Assembly: GCA_947495035.1 (NCBI GenBank)
Contig: CANLXI010000015.1
Coordinates: 1-64,000 of the forward strand
DNA from: an uncultured Granulosicoccus sp.
GTDB lineage: Bacteria > Pseudomonadota > Gammaproteobacteria > Granulosicoccales > Granulosicoccaceae
Length of the DNA: 64,000 nt
Direction: 5' to 3'
The notes under the pieces are model-generated. The model was not told where the DNA came from. It made no database searches and saw only the letters and a list, made by a program, of their open reading frames with translations. Made by a program: the position numbers and the translations under genes. Shown piece after piece: positions 19,515 to 28,370 of the stretch (positions are counted from its first letter, which is position 1; every line of letters begins with the position of its first letter).

Positions 19515-20392
19515 CGTGACACCTCCACCCGGCGCAAGGCGGCGACCACGAAGACGGTCAACAGCACGATGACGAGAAAGGCAATGGCGGCCGAGTAGGA
19601 TATCTCGAATTCGCGAAAGGCCATCTGGTAAGCATAGATGGACAGAGTTTCGGTGGCGGTACCGGGGCCACCCTGGGTCATGGTCCAGACCAGATCGAAC
19701 ACCCGGAACAGATCCAGCGCCCGAATCAGTACGGCGATGAACATGACCGGCATGATGGCCGGCAACACGATGCGTCGGAAGGTCATCCACCAGGATGCAC
19801 CGTCTATCTGTGCCGCTTCCAGCTGTTCGCGATCGACATTCGACAAGGCCGCGTAGAGCAACAGGAACATGAAGGGGGTCCACTGCCAGACTTCGGCAAT
19901 GAGGATGGCGGGCCACACCAGGTTGGCGCTGACAGTCCAGAGCAACTTGACATCCGTACCGGCCAGCCAGCTGATGATCTGGTTGACCGGCCCGAATCGC
20001 TGGTCGAGCATGAGCCGCCAGGTGGCGCCGGCGACAATGGGCGATATGATGGTGGGCAGCAGAATGATCGAGATCAGTACTGCCTTGAACGGGATCTTCT
20101 CGAGAAACAGTGCTGCCAGCAGATAGCCCAGAACCAGTTCGATGGGCAGGGCAACTGCCGTGAACACAAGGGTGCGCACCAGTGATTGCCAGAGCCTGTC
20201 GTCGGATAGCAAGCGCTCATAGTTGAGCAGTCCCTGAAAGCTTCGCACATCATCGAACAGGGAGATGTTCTGGAAGCTTGCGATGACCAGCTTGATGAAC
20301 GGGTACAGGCCAATCAGCAGGATGAAGAACACCGCCGGGATCACCAGCAGATAACGAAATGTACGATCGTTGTCCAGCAGACTCTTCAGCAT
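19511..20392 (-). CDS. Sugar ABC transporter permease (MalF/UgpA type)
   Basis: A 293-residue inner-membrane permease with about six helices and an EAA loop (QIDGASWWMTFRRIVLPAIMPV). It pairs with the MalG-type permease through a 4-nt overlap. It lies 122 bp downstream of the binding-protein gene, and that gap holds a strong stem-loop, a common arrangement for making more binding protein than permease. Confidence 0.92.
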   Translation of the reverse strand: MLKSLLDNDRTFRYLLVIPAVFFILLIGLYPFIKLVIASFQNISLFDDVRSFQGLLNYERLLSDDRLWQSLVRTLVFTAVALPIELVLGYLLAALFLEKIPFKAVLISIILLPTIISPIVAGATWRLMLDQRFGPVNQIISWLAGTDVKLLWTVSANLVWPAILIAEVWQWTPFMFLLLYAALSNVDREQLEAAQIDGASWWMTFRRIVLPAIMPVMFIAVLIRALDLFRVFDLVWTMTQGGPGTATETLSIYAYQMAFREFEISYSAAIAFLVIVLLTVFVVAALRRVEVSR

Positions 20393-20450
20393 CGTGTCGT
20401 ATCGTCTCCTCGGTAGAGAGGTTCACCGTATGGGTTCATCCGTACACAGA

Positions 20451-20474
20451 CCCCGGAGCACATTCGCTCCGGGG
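20451..20474 (-). promoter_or_regulatory. Intercistronic stem-loop after the binding-protein gene
   Basis: A perfect 9-bp stem, CCCCGGAGC / GCTCCGGGG, with a 6-nt loop lies 40 nt downstream of the ABC binding-protein stop and before the permeases. No U-run follows. It probably protects the upstream mRNA or partly attenuates transcription. Confidence 0.65.
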
Positions 20475-20514
20475 TGACGAACAGCGAGACATTCACGGCA
20501 TGGGCCATGCGATG

Positions 20515-21978
20515 TCAGGGGTAGGCATTGGGCTTGCTGGCCCAGTCCGCGTAGACACGCTTCTGCTTGTCCACACCGATGCGTTGAGTCAGTTGATCCC
20601 AGTCCTCTGCCAGATCATCGAGTATCTTCTTCGCATCTTCTCCCGACCAGAGACGACTGATGGCCTGCCGTAGTGCTTCCTCATAGCGGTCGGTCTGCAA
20701 CAGGGAAAGATCGAGCAGGCCGGTCTCGGCGCCCTTTTGCAGTACATCCAGATATTCACCGGCATTGGACCAGCGTGAGCGATATTCCTCACTGGCAAAG
20801 TGACTGGTACGGAAGGGGTCGCGCAGTGCATAGGGCAATTGCACCCGTTGCAGACTGATCTCTTCGCTGTTCAACCATTGGGCGAACAGATAGGCGGCCT
20901 CCTTGTTCGCAGAACCTGAAGCCACGGCCAGGGAGAACCCGACGGCCAGCTCCGGTGTGCCACCCGGGGGTAAGGCATAACCCACCTTGTCCGCCACCTT
21001 CGTCTCCGGAATCCAGTTGAGTGCTTCGGTACCCTTGCCATAACCTGCGGCCCAGCGACCAACAGGCGGCCAGGAGATGGTCATGGCAATGTCACCGGCC
21101 AGAAAGGCGTTGAAGGCTTCGATGAAGCCCCATTGCTCGACACCAGGTGGCATCCAGCTGTTCTCGGCACGCATTTCGTTGAAAACCTTCACGCCGATAT
21201 CGGAATTCACGGTGGCATCCATGCTGTCCGGGTCGAAGAACTGACCGCCCTCTACCCGAAATCGTTCCTGAAACATGTATTGCGCATTCCCCGGCTGGCG
21301 CAACAATCCAGCGCCGTAGGTATCGGGTGCGTAGGTGTCGGTCATGAACTGACCGATCTCGGAGAACTGCTGCCAGGTTGTGGGTGGTGCCAGCGGGTAG
21401 CCGTATTTTTCCTGGAACGCGCTCTGGTTGGCGGGGTCATCGAACAGGTCACGTCGGTAGTAGAGGATCAATACATCGCCATCATCGGGCAAGGCGTAGA
21501 TCCGGTCTTCCACCGTCATCTGGTTGTCGCGGTATACCGGGGCAATGCCTTGCAGCTCTTCCCGGTAGCCGAACTTGTCAACGTAGTCATCCAGTGGCTC
21601 CAGAGCACCGGACATGGCCAGATCGGGTAGCTGATTGGGTATGACATTGAGCAGATCATAACCACCCGAGCCGGAGCGATAATCCTGCATGGCCTTGGTG
21701 AACATCTGATCGACCGGGGACTCGATGACGTTGATCTTGATACCGGTAAGCTCCTCCCAGAGTGGACCGGTAAAGTTCTTCGGGTCGAGCGGCTGTAGCC
21801 CGGCTTCATACAGGACGTTCAGGGTGACTCCTGAATACTGTTTGGCGGCCTCCACCGCCTGGTCGGCTGCACTTTGTGCATGCGCGTTACCGATCAGGCC
21901 GAGACAGACGGCACTGGCCGTCACTATATGCCGGGTGTTCTTGACAAACTGGGTGTACATGATTTCGCTACTCCACAT
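20515..21978 (-). CDS. Extracellular solute-binding protein of a CUT1-type ABC importer
   Basis: A 487-residue periplasmic binding protein with a signal peptide ending ...LGLIGNAHA (about residue 34). The fold is the large family-1 type (LNVLYEAGLQPLDPKNFTGP, YDLLNVIPNQLPDL, FNAFLAGDIAMTISWPPVGRW). Two ATGs are possible: 21978 (GGAG at 7 bp) or 21960 (GGAG at 10 bp). It follows apnO by 34 bp, inside the apiose operon. CUT1 systems usually import di- or oligosaccharides or polyols, so the ligand may be an apiose-containing glycoside or apiose itself. Confidence 0.9.
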   Translation of the reverse strand: MWSSEIMYTQFVKNTRHIVTASAVCLGLIGNAHAQSAADQAVEAAKQYSGVTLNVLYEAGLQPLDPKNFTGPLWEELTGIKINVIESPVDQMFTKAMQDYRSGSGGYDLLNVIPNQLPDLAMSGALEPLDDYVDKFGYREELQGIAPVYRDNQMTVEDRIYALPDDGDVLILYYRRDLFDDPANQSAFQEKYGYPLAPPTTWQQFSEIGQFMTDTYAPDTYGAGLLRQPGNAQYMFQERFRVEGGQFFDPDSMDATVNSDIGVKVFNEMRAENSWMPPGVEQWGFIEAFNAFLAGDIAMTISWPPVGRWAAGYGKGTEALNWIPETKVADKVGYALPPGGTPELAVGFSLAVASGSANKEAAYLFAQWLNSEEISLQRVQLPYALRDPFRTSHFASEEYRSRWSNAGEYLDVLQKGAETGLLDLSLLQTDRYEEALRQAISRLWSGEDAKKILDDLAEDWDQLTQRIGVDKQKRVYADWASKPNAYP

Positions 21979-22012
21979 CTTGTTACTCCACGGTTGACGT
22001 TGAAACGTGGCC

Positions 22013-22849
22013 TTATTTGCAGATATCGTTTACCGACTTGTTGATGGCGTCCATATTGAATACCTGGTCCAGCCAGTCCTCCTTGAAGAGCACGCTCTTC
22101 GCATTGTCGATTGCCAGCAAGGCGCCGTCCGAGAACTTGCCCTCGGGAAACTCCTCGAAGGCAATCGCCAGTTCGATGTTGAGATGGCCGAGAATGAAGT
22201 CTCTGGCGGCTTGCGGTGGAACGCCGAGCGATACGGCTCGATCAGTGGCTTCGCGCAAGGCCATGCACATCGTGGCTCCGACGGTCTCAGACAGGGCGGG
22301 TTCGAGGATGGCAATCTGTTCCACGGTGCACCGATGCGCCCGCTCCACCGGCGCGTAGATGGCACGAGCCACCGCTTCGCACTGGGCATAGTGTTCTTCC
22401 GGCCCTTGCATCAGAGCACATACGATGTGCTGCCTGGCGGCCACACCACCGAAGAAATCTGTCTGCTTTTCATGCGAATCTTCGTAGTTGAAGATCGAAG
22501 GGTGGCAAGGGTGGGTGATGAAGTAGGTGACATCCTTGCGCTCCGGCATCTTGCCGGCCTGCGGCGCTGCGGCATCGAGCACCACCAGAGAAGTACCGGG
22601 TCGAACCTGATCGATGATGTTGTGTGCCACATCACCGATGGCGCGATCGGGGACAGCCAGCAACACGATGTCGGCGCGCGACACGGCCTGACCCGGCTCG
22701 ACGCAATCGGCACCGGTAGCCTCCTTCAGGCGCTGGCGACCTTCCTCTGAGACCTCGACATGATCCACATCGAAGTCTGTGGTCCCCAGGTTCCTGGCAA
22801 GCCTGACCCCCATCTTGCCGCCAGCTCCCAATAACGCGATTTTCTTCAT
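22013..22849 (-). CDS. apnO: D-apionate oxidoisomerase
   Basis: A 278-residue NAD(P)-binding protein with a phosphogluconate-dehydrogenase-like C-terminal domain. The Rossmann loop is LLGAGGKMGVRLARNLG. The segment FITHPCHPSIFNYED and the helical C-half match the family whose characterised members oxidise D-apionate with hydroxymethyl migration to 3-oxo-isoapionate. The ATG at 22849 has GGGGAA at 7 bp; the longer frame to 22996 overlaps oiaK. Its position between kinase and transporter genes in a cluster holding every other pathway step strongly supports the call. Confidence 0.87.
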   Translation of the reverse strand: MKKIALLGAGGKMGVRLARNLGTTDFDVDHVEVSEEGRQRLKEATGADCVEPGQAVSRADIVLLAVPDRAIGDVAHNIIDQVRPGTSLVVLDAAAPQAGKMPERKDVTYFITHPCHPSIFNYEDSHEKQTDFFGGVAARQHIVCALMQGPEEHYAQCEAVARAIYAPVERAHRCTVEQIAILEPALSETVGATMCMALREATDRAVSLGVPPQAARDFILGHLNIELAIAFEEFPEGKFSDGALLAIDNAKSVLFKEDWLDQVFNMDAINKSVNDICK

Positions 22850-22878
22850 GGTGTTCCCCGTACGGATGAAGTCGTGGT

Positions 22879-24261
22879 TCAAGCGGTCAGACCGCCATTT
22901 CTGACTTGTTGAAAGAATTCCGGCTCGCCCATCTGCCCGCCCTTGAGCGCGATCTGCAAATGGCCTAGCGTCTGATTGTCCGAATGGGCCTGGCACAGGG
23001 CTGCACCGGTCGCGATCGGTGCCAGAGCGGTCAGCGCATACAGCCCCAGCATGGAGACGCCATGACCGGAGGTGTCACCGCCGGCAATGGCGCAACGCGA
23101 CAGGCTTGCCTGTTCGATCAGATCCTGCAGCAATCTGCCGAGCCCTTCACCCACTGCTTCATTGACCTGATCAGCGGGCAGGCCGGCGGCGTCTATCGCC
23201 TCATTGAAGCGCACATTGGCCGGGTCTTCAGGGCCGGTACTGGTGTATACTAGCGGGTCGTGACCTCTGCCGAAGGCATCCATGGCGAGTGCCGCCACGC
23301 GCTGCAGTTCCTGTTCCCAGGCTGAGGCATCCACTGCTCTTGACGGGTCGATGCGAATGCATTCGAAGCCCTGTGTCGCGGCAACAGCTATCTGATTGGA
23401 GGTGATTGGCGAGCAGGAACCGGAGACTACCGCCATGCGTTCAACCCGTCCGGGGTGCGCGGGTGGTGCTGCCGATTCCAGCAGTCCCGCCTGGCGCCAA
23501 TAGGCAACCAGTGCGTATTCGATACCCTGTGAGCCGATGCAGAAATGCCGCTTGCCCCGGTTTTCCCAGATCAGTCGCCCGGCCTCGACAAGCGAGGACT
23601 CATCCATGCAGTCAAGGGCGACAATGGCAGCTCCCGATGCGCGTTCGGATTGCAGGGCAGCCTGAGCCAGACCGGCATTCAGTTCGGTGATGGATACCAG
23701 TCCGATCGGCAGCTGCGTCTGTTTCGCCAGATGACGCCGTACATCGGCTTCGTCCATCGGTGTCACCGGGTGCTGGCGCATGACAGGGTGTCGATCGAGG
23801 CGGTGGACGGTGCCTGACACGCCAGCGAACAGATTGCCGAATGCCTGGTATCGCTGCATGGCAGGTGCGGCGACCAGGCAGGCGTGCCAGTCATCGGGTT
23901 CGGAGAGTATGGGCATGGCCAGTTCACAGGCTCGACCGATGGAGCCTGTCTGCGGCGAGGAATCCAGCGTCGAACAGACCTTGTAGTGATTGATCGCAGC
24001 CTCGTAATTTGCCATTTCCCCGAACACGGACGGCAGTGTGGCCTCCATCCAGGCAGGCGAGCGCGCTCGCGCCGTACCGGCAATCCCGATCCCGCGAGCG
24101 CGGGGAAAACGGCTCAGTTGATCCTGCGTGGGAGGTGCGAAGAATAGGACGGATTCAAGCCCGGCGAAGCTCAGCACTTCCATGACGGCGGCCGCCCCGG
24201 TGAAGTCATCGCCATACCAGGCAAGGAGCCGACCATCGGTTAATGGGGAGGCGCCTGTCAT
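22879..24261 (-). CDS. oiaK: 3-oxo-isoapionate kinase (DUF1537 family)
   Basis: A 460-residue four-carbon-acid-sugar-kinase-family enzyme. The N-terminal domain carries WYGDDFTGAAAVMEVL and the C-terminal nucleotide-binding domain carries AIAGGDTSGHGVSMLG. Members phosphorylate acid-sugar derivatives using ATP. In this cluster the substrate should be 3-oxo-isoapionate, giving the 4-phosphate used by the RuBisCO-like protein. The ATG at 24261 overlaps the upstream stop (ATGA). The frame is open to 24507, but that part is the RuBisCO-like gene out of frame. Confidence 0.87.
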   Translation of the reverse strand: MTGASPLTDGRLLAWYGDDFTGAAAVMEVLSFAGLESVLFFAPPTQDQLSRFPRARGIGIAGTARARSPAWMEATLPSVFGEMANYEAAINHYKVCSTLDSSPQTGSIGRACELAMPILSEPDDWHACLVAAPAMQRYQAFGNLFAGVSGTVHRLDRHPVMRQHPVTPMDEADVRRHLAKQTQLPIGLVSITELNAGLAQAALQSERASGAAIVALDCMDESSLVEAGRLIWENRGKRHFCIGSQGIEYALVAYWRQAGLLESAAPPAHPGRVERMAVVSGSCSPITSNQIAVAATQGFECIRIDPSRAVDASAWEQELQRVAALAMDAFGRGHDPLVYTSTGPEDPANVRFNEAIDAAGLPADQVNEAVGEGLGRLLQDLIEQASLSRCAIAGGDTSGHGVSMLGLYALTALAPIATGAALCQAHSDNQTLGHLQIALKGGQMGEPEFFQQVRNGGLTA

Positions 24262-25502
24262 TGTCTGTAGGTGTCCAGTGCGCTGGCCAACTCGGGCCTC
24301 TCCCGGGCATAGTCCTCCAGGGATACGCCGGAAGTCGCGGCCTCCCAGGCCTGGCGCAAGCTGCTGACTCCGGCTGCAACGCCCATGGGATGCCCGGCAA
24401 TGCCACCGCCTGCCAGATACATCAGGTCGGTGGTGCCCAGGGCGGCGTAGGTATCCTCTACCTGTTCCGCGGACTGGCCGGATGAGAAGACCGGCATCGC
24501 GATACACGGCTTGTTATCGAACATGGGTGTCAGGCAGGCTCGAGCGGAGGCCAGCACGCTGTCGTCATCCTCGCAGAACTTGTTGCGCAGGCCGTTGACA
24601 TGCATGTGATCGGCACCGGCGAGCCGCCAGATTTTCTGCCAGGCCACATAGGACCAGCCCAATGACGGGTGGCGCGACAGATAACCCCAGCCATTGCGAT
24701 GCGCATGAATGGGTAACTCGGAGAACCTTCCCAGCTCGATCATGCCCACCAGACCAACGCTGTTCAGGCTGGCCATCACGCAGCTGCCTCCCAGAGAGAC
24801 GATCAGCTCGTGGCGTCGCCGCATCTGATCCAGATCGCCGGTGATATTGAAGGCGTACATGATCTTCTTGCCGCTGATATCGGCATGGCGATTGATCACG
24901 TCCATGACGGCACGAGCGCGTTCCTCGAACGGGCAGGCCGGTCCATCCGATTGCAGCTCGTCATCCTTGATGAAGTCGATGCCTGCCTCGGCCAGCTGCT
25001 GCACCATGGCCGCAGTACCTTGTGCGTCGAGGCCCACGCTTGGCTTGATGATTGTGCCGAGCAGCGGGCCATTCTGCACGCCCGTGAGTTGGCGTGTACC
25101 CGGGATGCCGAAACGTGGCCCGGAATAGACTTGGGCGAACTCCTCAGGCAAGCGCACATCCACGATACGCAAGCCGGAGAAGGACTTCAGTTCGAACAGA
25201 TTGCCGGTAATGGTTGCCAGCAGATTGGGCAGTGAAGGCCCGATATTCGCCAGCGGCCATGACAGGGTGACAGCCGCCTTGCGTATGGGGCCATTACGGC
25301 GCACGGCTCCCGGCAACGAGGGCTCGTTCAGTTCGCCAATGACCTCCAGTGATTCTATCCGGGCAGCGGCGCGTTCCTTGAGCTCGGGTGTTTCTCCCGG
25401 AACCGCGATGAAGGTGCCGGAGGACTGCTCGCCAGCCATGATCTCGGCAGCCCGTACCGGGTCGTCGGAAGTTTCGATGAGGTAGTCGGCTTCGATGCGC
25501 AT
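24258..25502 (-). CDS. RuBisCO-like protein, 3-oxo-isoapionate-4-phosphate decarboxylase or transcarboxylase/hydrolase
   Basis: A 414-residue RuBisCO large-chain homologue (form IV). It keeps Lys153 in GTIIKPSVGL, the carbamylated-lysine/metal motif KDDE (179-182), His268-Arg269 in HRNGWG, the SSGQ loop (340-343) and the phosphate-binding GGGIAGHP (365-372). The loop-6 region differs (HVNGLRNKF), so it is not a carbon-fixing RuBisCO. Apiose pathways use two kinds of RuBisCO-like enzyme: OiaX, releasing CO2 and L-erythrulose 1-phosphate, or OiaT, giving 3-phosphoglycerate and glycolate. No erythrulose-phosphate isomerase gene lies in the window, which mildly favours OiaT. Stop and start overlap with neighbours on both sides. 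Confidence 0.9.
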   Translation of the reverse strand: MRIEADYLIETSDDPVRAAEIMAGEQSSGTFIAVPGETPELKERAAARIESLEVIGELNEPSLPGAVRRNGPIRKAAVTLSWPLANIGPSLPNLLATITGNLFELKSFSGLRIVDVRLPEEFAQVYSGPRFGIPGTRQLTGVQNGPLLGTIIKPSVGLDAQGTAAMVQQLAEAGIDFIKDDELQSDGPACPFEERARAVMDVINRHADISGKKIMYAFNITGDLDQMRRRHELIVSLGGSCVMASLNSVGLVGMIELGRFSELPIHAHRNGWGYLSRHPSLGWSYVAWQKIWRLAGADHMHVNGLRNKFCEDDDSVLASARACLTPMFDNKPCIAMPVFSSGQSAEQVEDTYAALGTTDLMYLAGGGIAGHPMGVAAGVSSLRQAWEAATSGVSLEDYARERPELASALDTYRQ

Positions 25503-27463
25503 CAGTTGTCCTGCCCGGGTGATGAGTCGGGTGATGAGTCGGTCGGATTGAGGGAACGTGTCAGCACGGCGATGGCAAGGGACTGCAGGTTCAGCGAATC
25601 GCGGTACTGAGCCGAGGTGTTCATCAGCCAGTCCGGGTCTCTGGCTGCTTCGGTAAAGCTCTGGTTATCCAGAATCCGGATATGCCAGGCCCGGTCCAGG
25701 GTGAGGGTCTGTGGGGCGGAAGAGGTGTTGGCGAGCAGTAGTCGGAATTCCTCGTCAGTCCTCACCCCGTATGCAACCGCGCCGGCTGGTAAACCGTCGA
25801 CGGCGATTCTGCCGTGACCACTCATGCCGGCAGCCGCGCGAATGACATGAAACAAGGGGAACAGCCGAGCATCGGGTTCGTCATCGAACCAGGGTTGCGG
25901 ATACGCCTGTGGTTGCCACACGAGTCCGAACGGGCCGGCCGCTGCGGCCAGTGTGATTGCCTCGATGGCCTGTTCGTTGCTGGCACTCAACACACCTACC
26001 GCCCATGCGGCGGCAAACAGTCCGCGTTGACGCGGGTCGGCTTGCGCCAGAGCCTTTCTGCTCTGCTCAGGGTTGGCCGCTGGCGCCGAGCCATAAGGGT
26101 TGGTACGCGCACCGAGTGACACGAGCCCGAGTCGTGTCGGCAGGGAGTGACTCAAGGCTTCGGCACTGGCGAATATCTGCGGCAGGGCCTCCAGTGTCTG
26201 CATGACCGAGACATCGTCCGCGGCGTGCACGATGGCGGTGTTGCCGTAGGTCACATAGGCGCCTGATGAGTCCTCGGGTGGGCAACGGTTGAGCTCGGTG
26301 AAATTCGTCAGAACACCACAGCCGATGGCGGTATCCGGAAAGGCTGCCATCGTCGCTTTCAGTGTCTCGTGGGGTGTCGGCCCCTCCGGCCAGGGTCCCA
26401 CAGGCTGATGACTGGCCAGATAGGGCTCCGGCAAGGCAACGACATGGCTCGGCTGGATAGTCGATTTTTCGAGCTGCCCAGCCAGTCTTGTCAATTCGGT
26501 CAATGGCGTATCCTTGCCAAGAACGATTTCCAGATCGATCTCCAGTTCGTCGCTTTCGATCCAGGAGTGCGGCAATGTCAGCCTGGATTCGTCTGTCAGT
26601 ACGAGCCTGGCGAGAATATACTGCACGGCGCAACGCGCTATCAGTGCCTGAGTATCTGGCGTCACGAGCCATTGCGGGTCGCTGGCAAGTCCGATCTGTG
26701 GCGCACACCCGTGCAGTTGCGTCAGTGACATACGAGTGGCGTCAGTGCTGGCGTGGCTGCTGGCGTCACCTCCCGACAGTTTCACGCGAATGGATTGTCT
26801 GAGCGTCGAGTCGGCTTTGATGATGTAGGTGAAAGGCTGAACCAGCGGTACACAGTACGTCTTGAATGAGGCATCGGACCAATTGCGCTGGTCCTCCATC
26901 TCGAATACCTCTCCGTCGAAGCGGATATCGATGTCGATACCGTGCAGTTGATGGTGCAGGCCGGCGATGTCGGACACTGGCTGATCAGGTGAAATCCGGT
27001 CTGGAAAGTGCGTGTTCTCGACAGACCCATCGGAATGAGTGACTTGCAGTTGGCTCCCGGCAAGGTCGGTGATCGGGTGCAGAACCGTAAAGCCTGCGCG
27101 ATTGGTTGCGAAGTCTTCAGGTGCCTGCATCTCGATGCTGGCTTGCAGGACACCATCGCCCTGGCAACGGATGGATACCTGGCAGTCCAGTGCACCCTTC
27201 CCGACTTGAAAATGCAACTGATGGTGCAAGTTGCTTGCGGACTGCTCAGTTTTCTCGCTGATGAGTGTCGGGCGCATCGTTCCCCAGTCTTCATCGCGAA
27301 CTGGCCAGGAGATGGCCCGTATGACTTCGCGTCCTTTCCAGCAGAGATTGCGAAGGCCATCGATGTCGACGCAGAAGGACATATGCCCAACCACCATGCT
27401 CTGCGGCGACGGAATGACCTCCGAGGTACCAAAACACATCAGAAGTGGGTCCGGCACGGTCAT
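25502..27463 (-). CDS. apnL: D-apionate lactonase
   Basis: A 653-residue protein without signal peptide, resembling the D-apionate lactonase family in length and in the segment DQRNWSDASFKTY (191-203). It would open apionolactone made by ApsD to D-apionate. The C-terminal third has a TIM-barrel/glycosidase-like feel (GHGRIAVDGLPAGAVAYGVR). The start has AGGAGG at 6 bp. It is the first gene of the minus operon, and its TGA overlaps the start of the RuBisCO-like gene (TGATG). The call relies partly on context. Confidence 0.8.
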   Translation of the reverse strand: MTVPDPLLMCFGTSEVIPSPQSMVVGHMSFCVDIDGLRNLCWKGREVIRAISWPVRDEDWGTMRPTLISEKTEQSASNLHHQLHFQVGKGALDCQVSIRCQGDGVLQASIEMQAPEDFATNRAGFTVLHPITDLAGSQLQVTHSDGSVENTHFPDRISPDQPVSDIAGLHHQLHGIDIDIRFDGEVFEMEDQRNWSDASFKTYCVPLVQPFTYIIKADSTLRQSIRVKLSGGDASSHASTDATRMSLTQLHGCAPQIGLASDPQWLVTPDTQALIARCAVQYILARLVLTDESRLTLPHSWIESDELEIDLEIVLGKDTPLTELTRLAGQLEKSTIQPSHVVALPEPYLASHQPVGPWPEGPTPHETLKATMAAFPDTAIGCGVLTNFTELNRCPPEDSSGAYVTYGNTAIVHAADDVSVMQTLEALPQIFASAEALSHSLPTRLGLVSLGARTNPYGSAPAANPEQSRKALAQADPRQRGLFAAAWAVGVLSASNEQAIEAITLAAAAGPFGLVWQPQAYPQPWFDDEPDARLFPLFHVIRAAAGMSGHGRIAVDGLPAGAVAYGVRTDEEFRLLLANTSSAPQTLTLDRAWHIRILDNQSFTEAARDPDWLMNTSAQYRDSLNLQSLAIAVLTRSLNPTDSSPDSSPGQDN

Positions 27464-27522
27464 GGCTGCCTCCTCTGTCCCGGAAGGGGATTGACACGGT
27501 GGAACGGTGACTGCTGATTCGA

Positions 27523-27532
27523 TGGTATACTA
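27523..27532. promoter_or_regulatory. Candidate GntR operator overlapping an extended -10
   Basis: TGGTATACTA is a near-perfect palindrome (TGGTATACCA with one mismatch) of the kind bound by FadR-type GntR regulators. On the plus strand TGGTATACT is also an extended -10 for the regulator gene, so binding would block its own promoter. It is centred 66 bp before the regulator ATG and 65 bp before apnL, able to control both directions. Confidence 0.5.
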
Positions 27533-27592
27533 TGTATCCCAAGTACTCCAGAACTTTTGCAGTTCGAATGACTGGCGCGGACGGGCGGCCGC

Positions 27593-28360
27593 ATGTCAAA
27601 CACCTTCTTCATAACCAGGCAGGAAAACTCGACGACCGTGAAGCAACGAGCACCAGAACAGATACGGAAGAGGCGTCTGTATGAGGAGGTCATGGACCGG
27701 CTGGTTGATCTCATCAAGGCAGACGGCCTGGCACCCGGTGACAAGTTGCCATCCGAGCGTGACCTGATGGCCCGCTATGGTGTCGGTCGGCCAGCGGTGC
27801 GTGAAGCCTTGCAGAACATGGCGAACATCGGCCTCATCAGCCTGACGCAGGGAGAACGGGCGAGTGTGGCCACGCCAAGTTTTTCCAATGTCATGCAGGC
27901 GGTGTCATTGACCACCAGTGGCATTCTTCGCAGCAGCAGTGAAAGTCTGGACGAACTCAAGGAGGCTCGGCTCCTGTTCGAGCTGCAGATGGTACGCCTG
28001 GCCACCCAGCGGGCCTCTGACACGGCCATAGAGCAGCTCGAGTTGCGTTATCAGGCACATACGCAAGCATTGAACAACTCGGAAGAGTTTCTGAAACAGG
28101 ATGCGCTGTTTCATCGAGAAATTGCAGCCATGACGGGTAATGCCATTTTTGCCAACCTGAGTCAGGCTTTGATCGAGTGGCTTGCCGAGTTTCATCAGGA
28201 ACTGGTGCGCTTGCCTGGCGCTGAAAATCTGACCCTGTCAGAACATGCTTCCATCGTGGCCGCCATTCGTTCTCGTGATGCGGATGCCGCAGAAACCGCC
28301 ATGAGGATTCATCTGACCAGGGCCAATTCGCTCTATCGTCATCTGGTTACTGAAGGTTGA
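27593..28360 (+). CDS. FadR-subfamily GntR transcriptional regulator of the apiose locus
   Basis: A 255-residue repressor-type regulator. The N-terminal winged helix (about residues 29-95) contains GDKLPSERDLMARYGVGRPAVREAL. The all-helical FCD ligand-binding domain follows (LKEARLLFELQMVRLA..., metal-type His in QDALFHREIAAMTGN and SEHASIVAAI). It is divergently transcribed from the apnL operon and 10 bp before apsD. It likely senses apiose, apionate or a phosphorylated intermediate. Its sequence is closest in feel to NanR-like proteins. Confidence 0.88.
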   Translation: MSNTFFITRQENSTTVKQRAPEQIRKRRLYEEVMDRLVDLIKADGLAPGDKLPSERDLMARYGVGRPAVREALQNMANIGLISLTQGERASVATPSFSNVMQAVSLTTSGILRSSSESLDELKEARLLFELQMVRLATQRASDTAIEQLELRYQAHTQALNNSEEFLKQDALFHREIAAMTGNAIFANLSQALIEWLAEFHQELVRLPGAENLTLSEHASIVAAIRSRDADAAETAMRIHLTRANSLYRHLVTEG

Positions 28361-28370
28361 AGGGGGACAT

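Noticed and set aside
19515..19916. 409-codon version of the MalG-type permease
   Set aside because: The extra 134 codons are the upstream permease gene read out of frame.
24262..24507. Extension of oiaK into the RuBisCO-like gene
   Set aside because: Out-of-frame reading of the upstream gene; the start at 24261 forms a normal ATGA overlap.
24258..25502. Genuine carbon-fixing RuBisCO
   Set aside because: The loop-6 and KPxxGL second-lysine positions differ, there is no small subunit or phosphoribulokinase, and the context is apiose catabolism.
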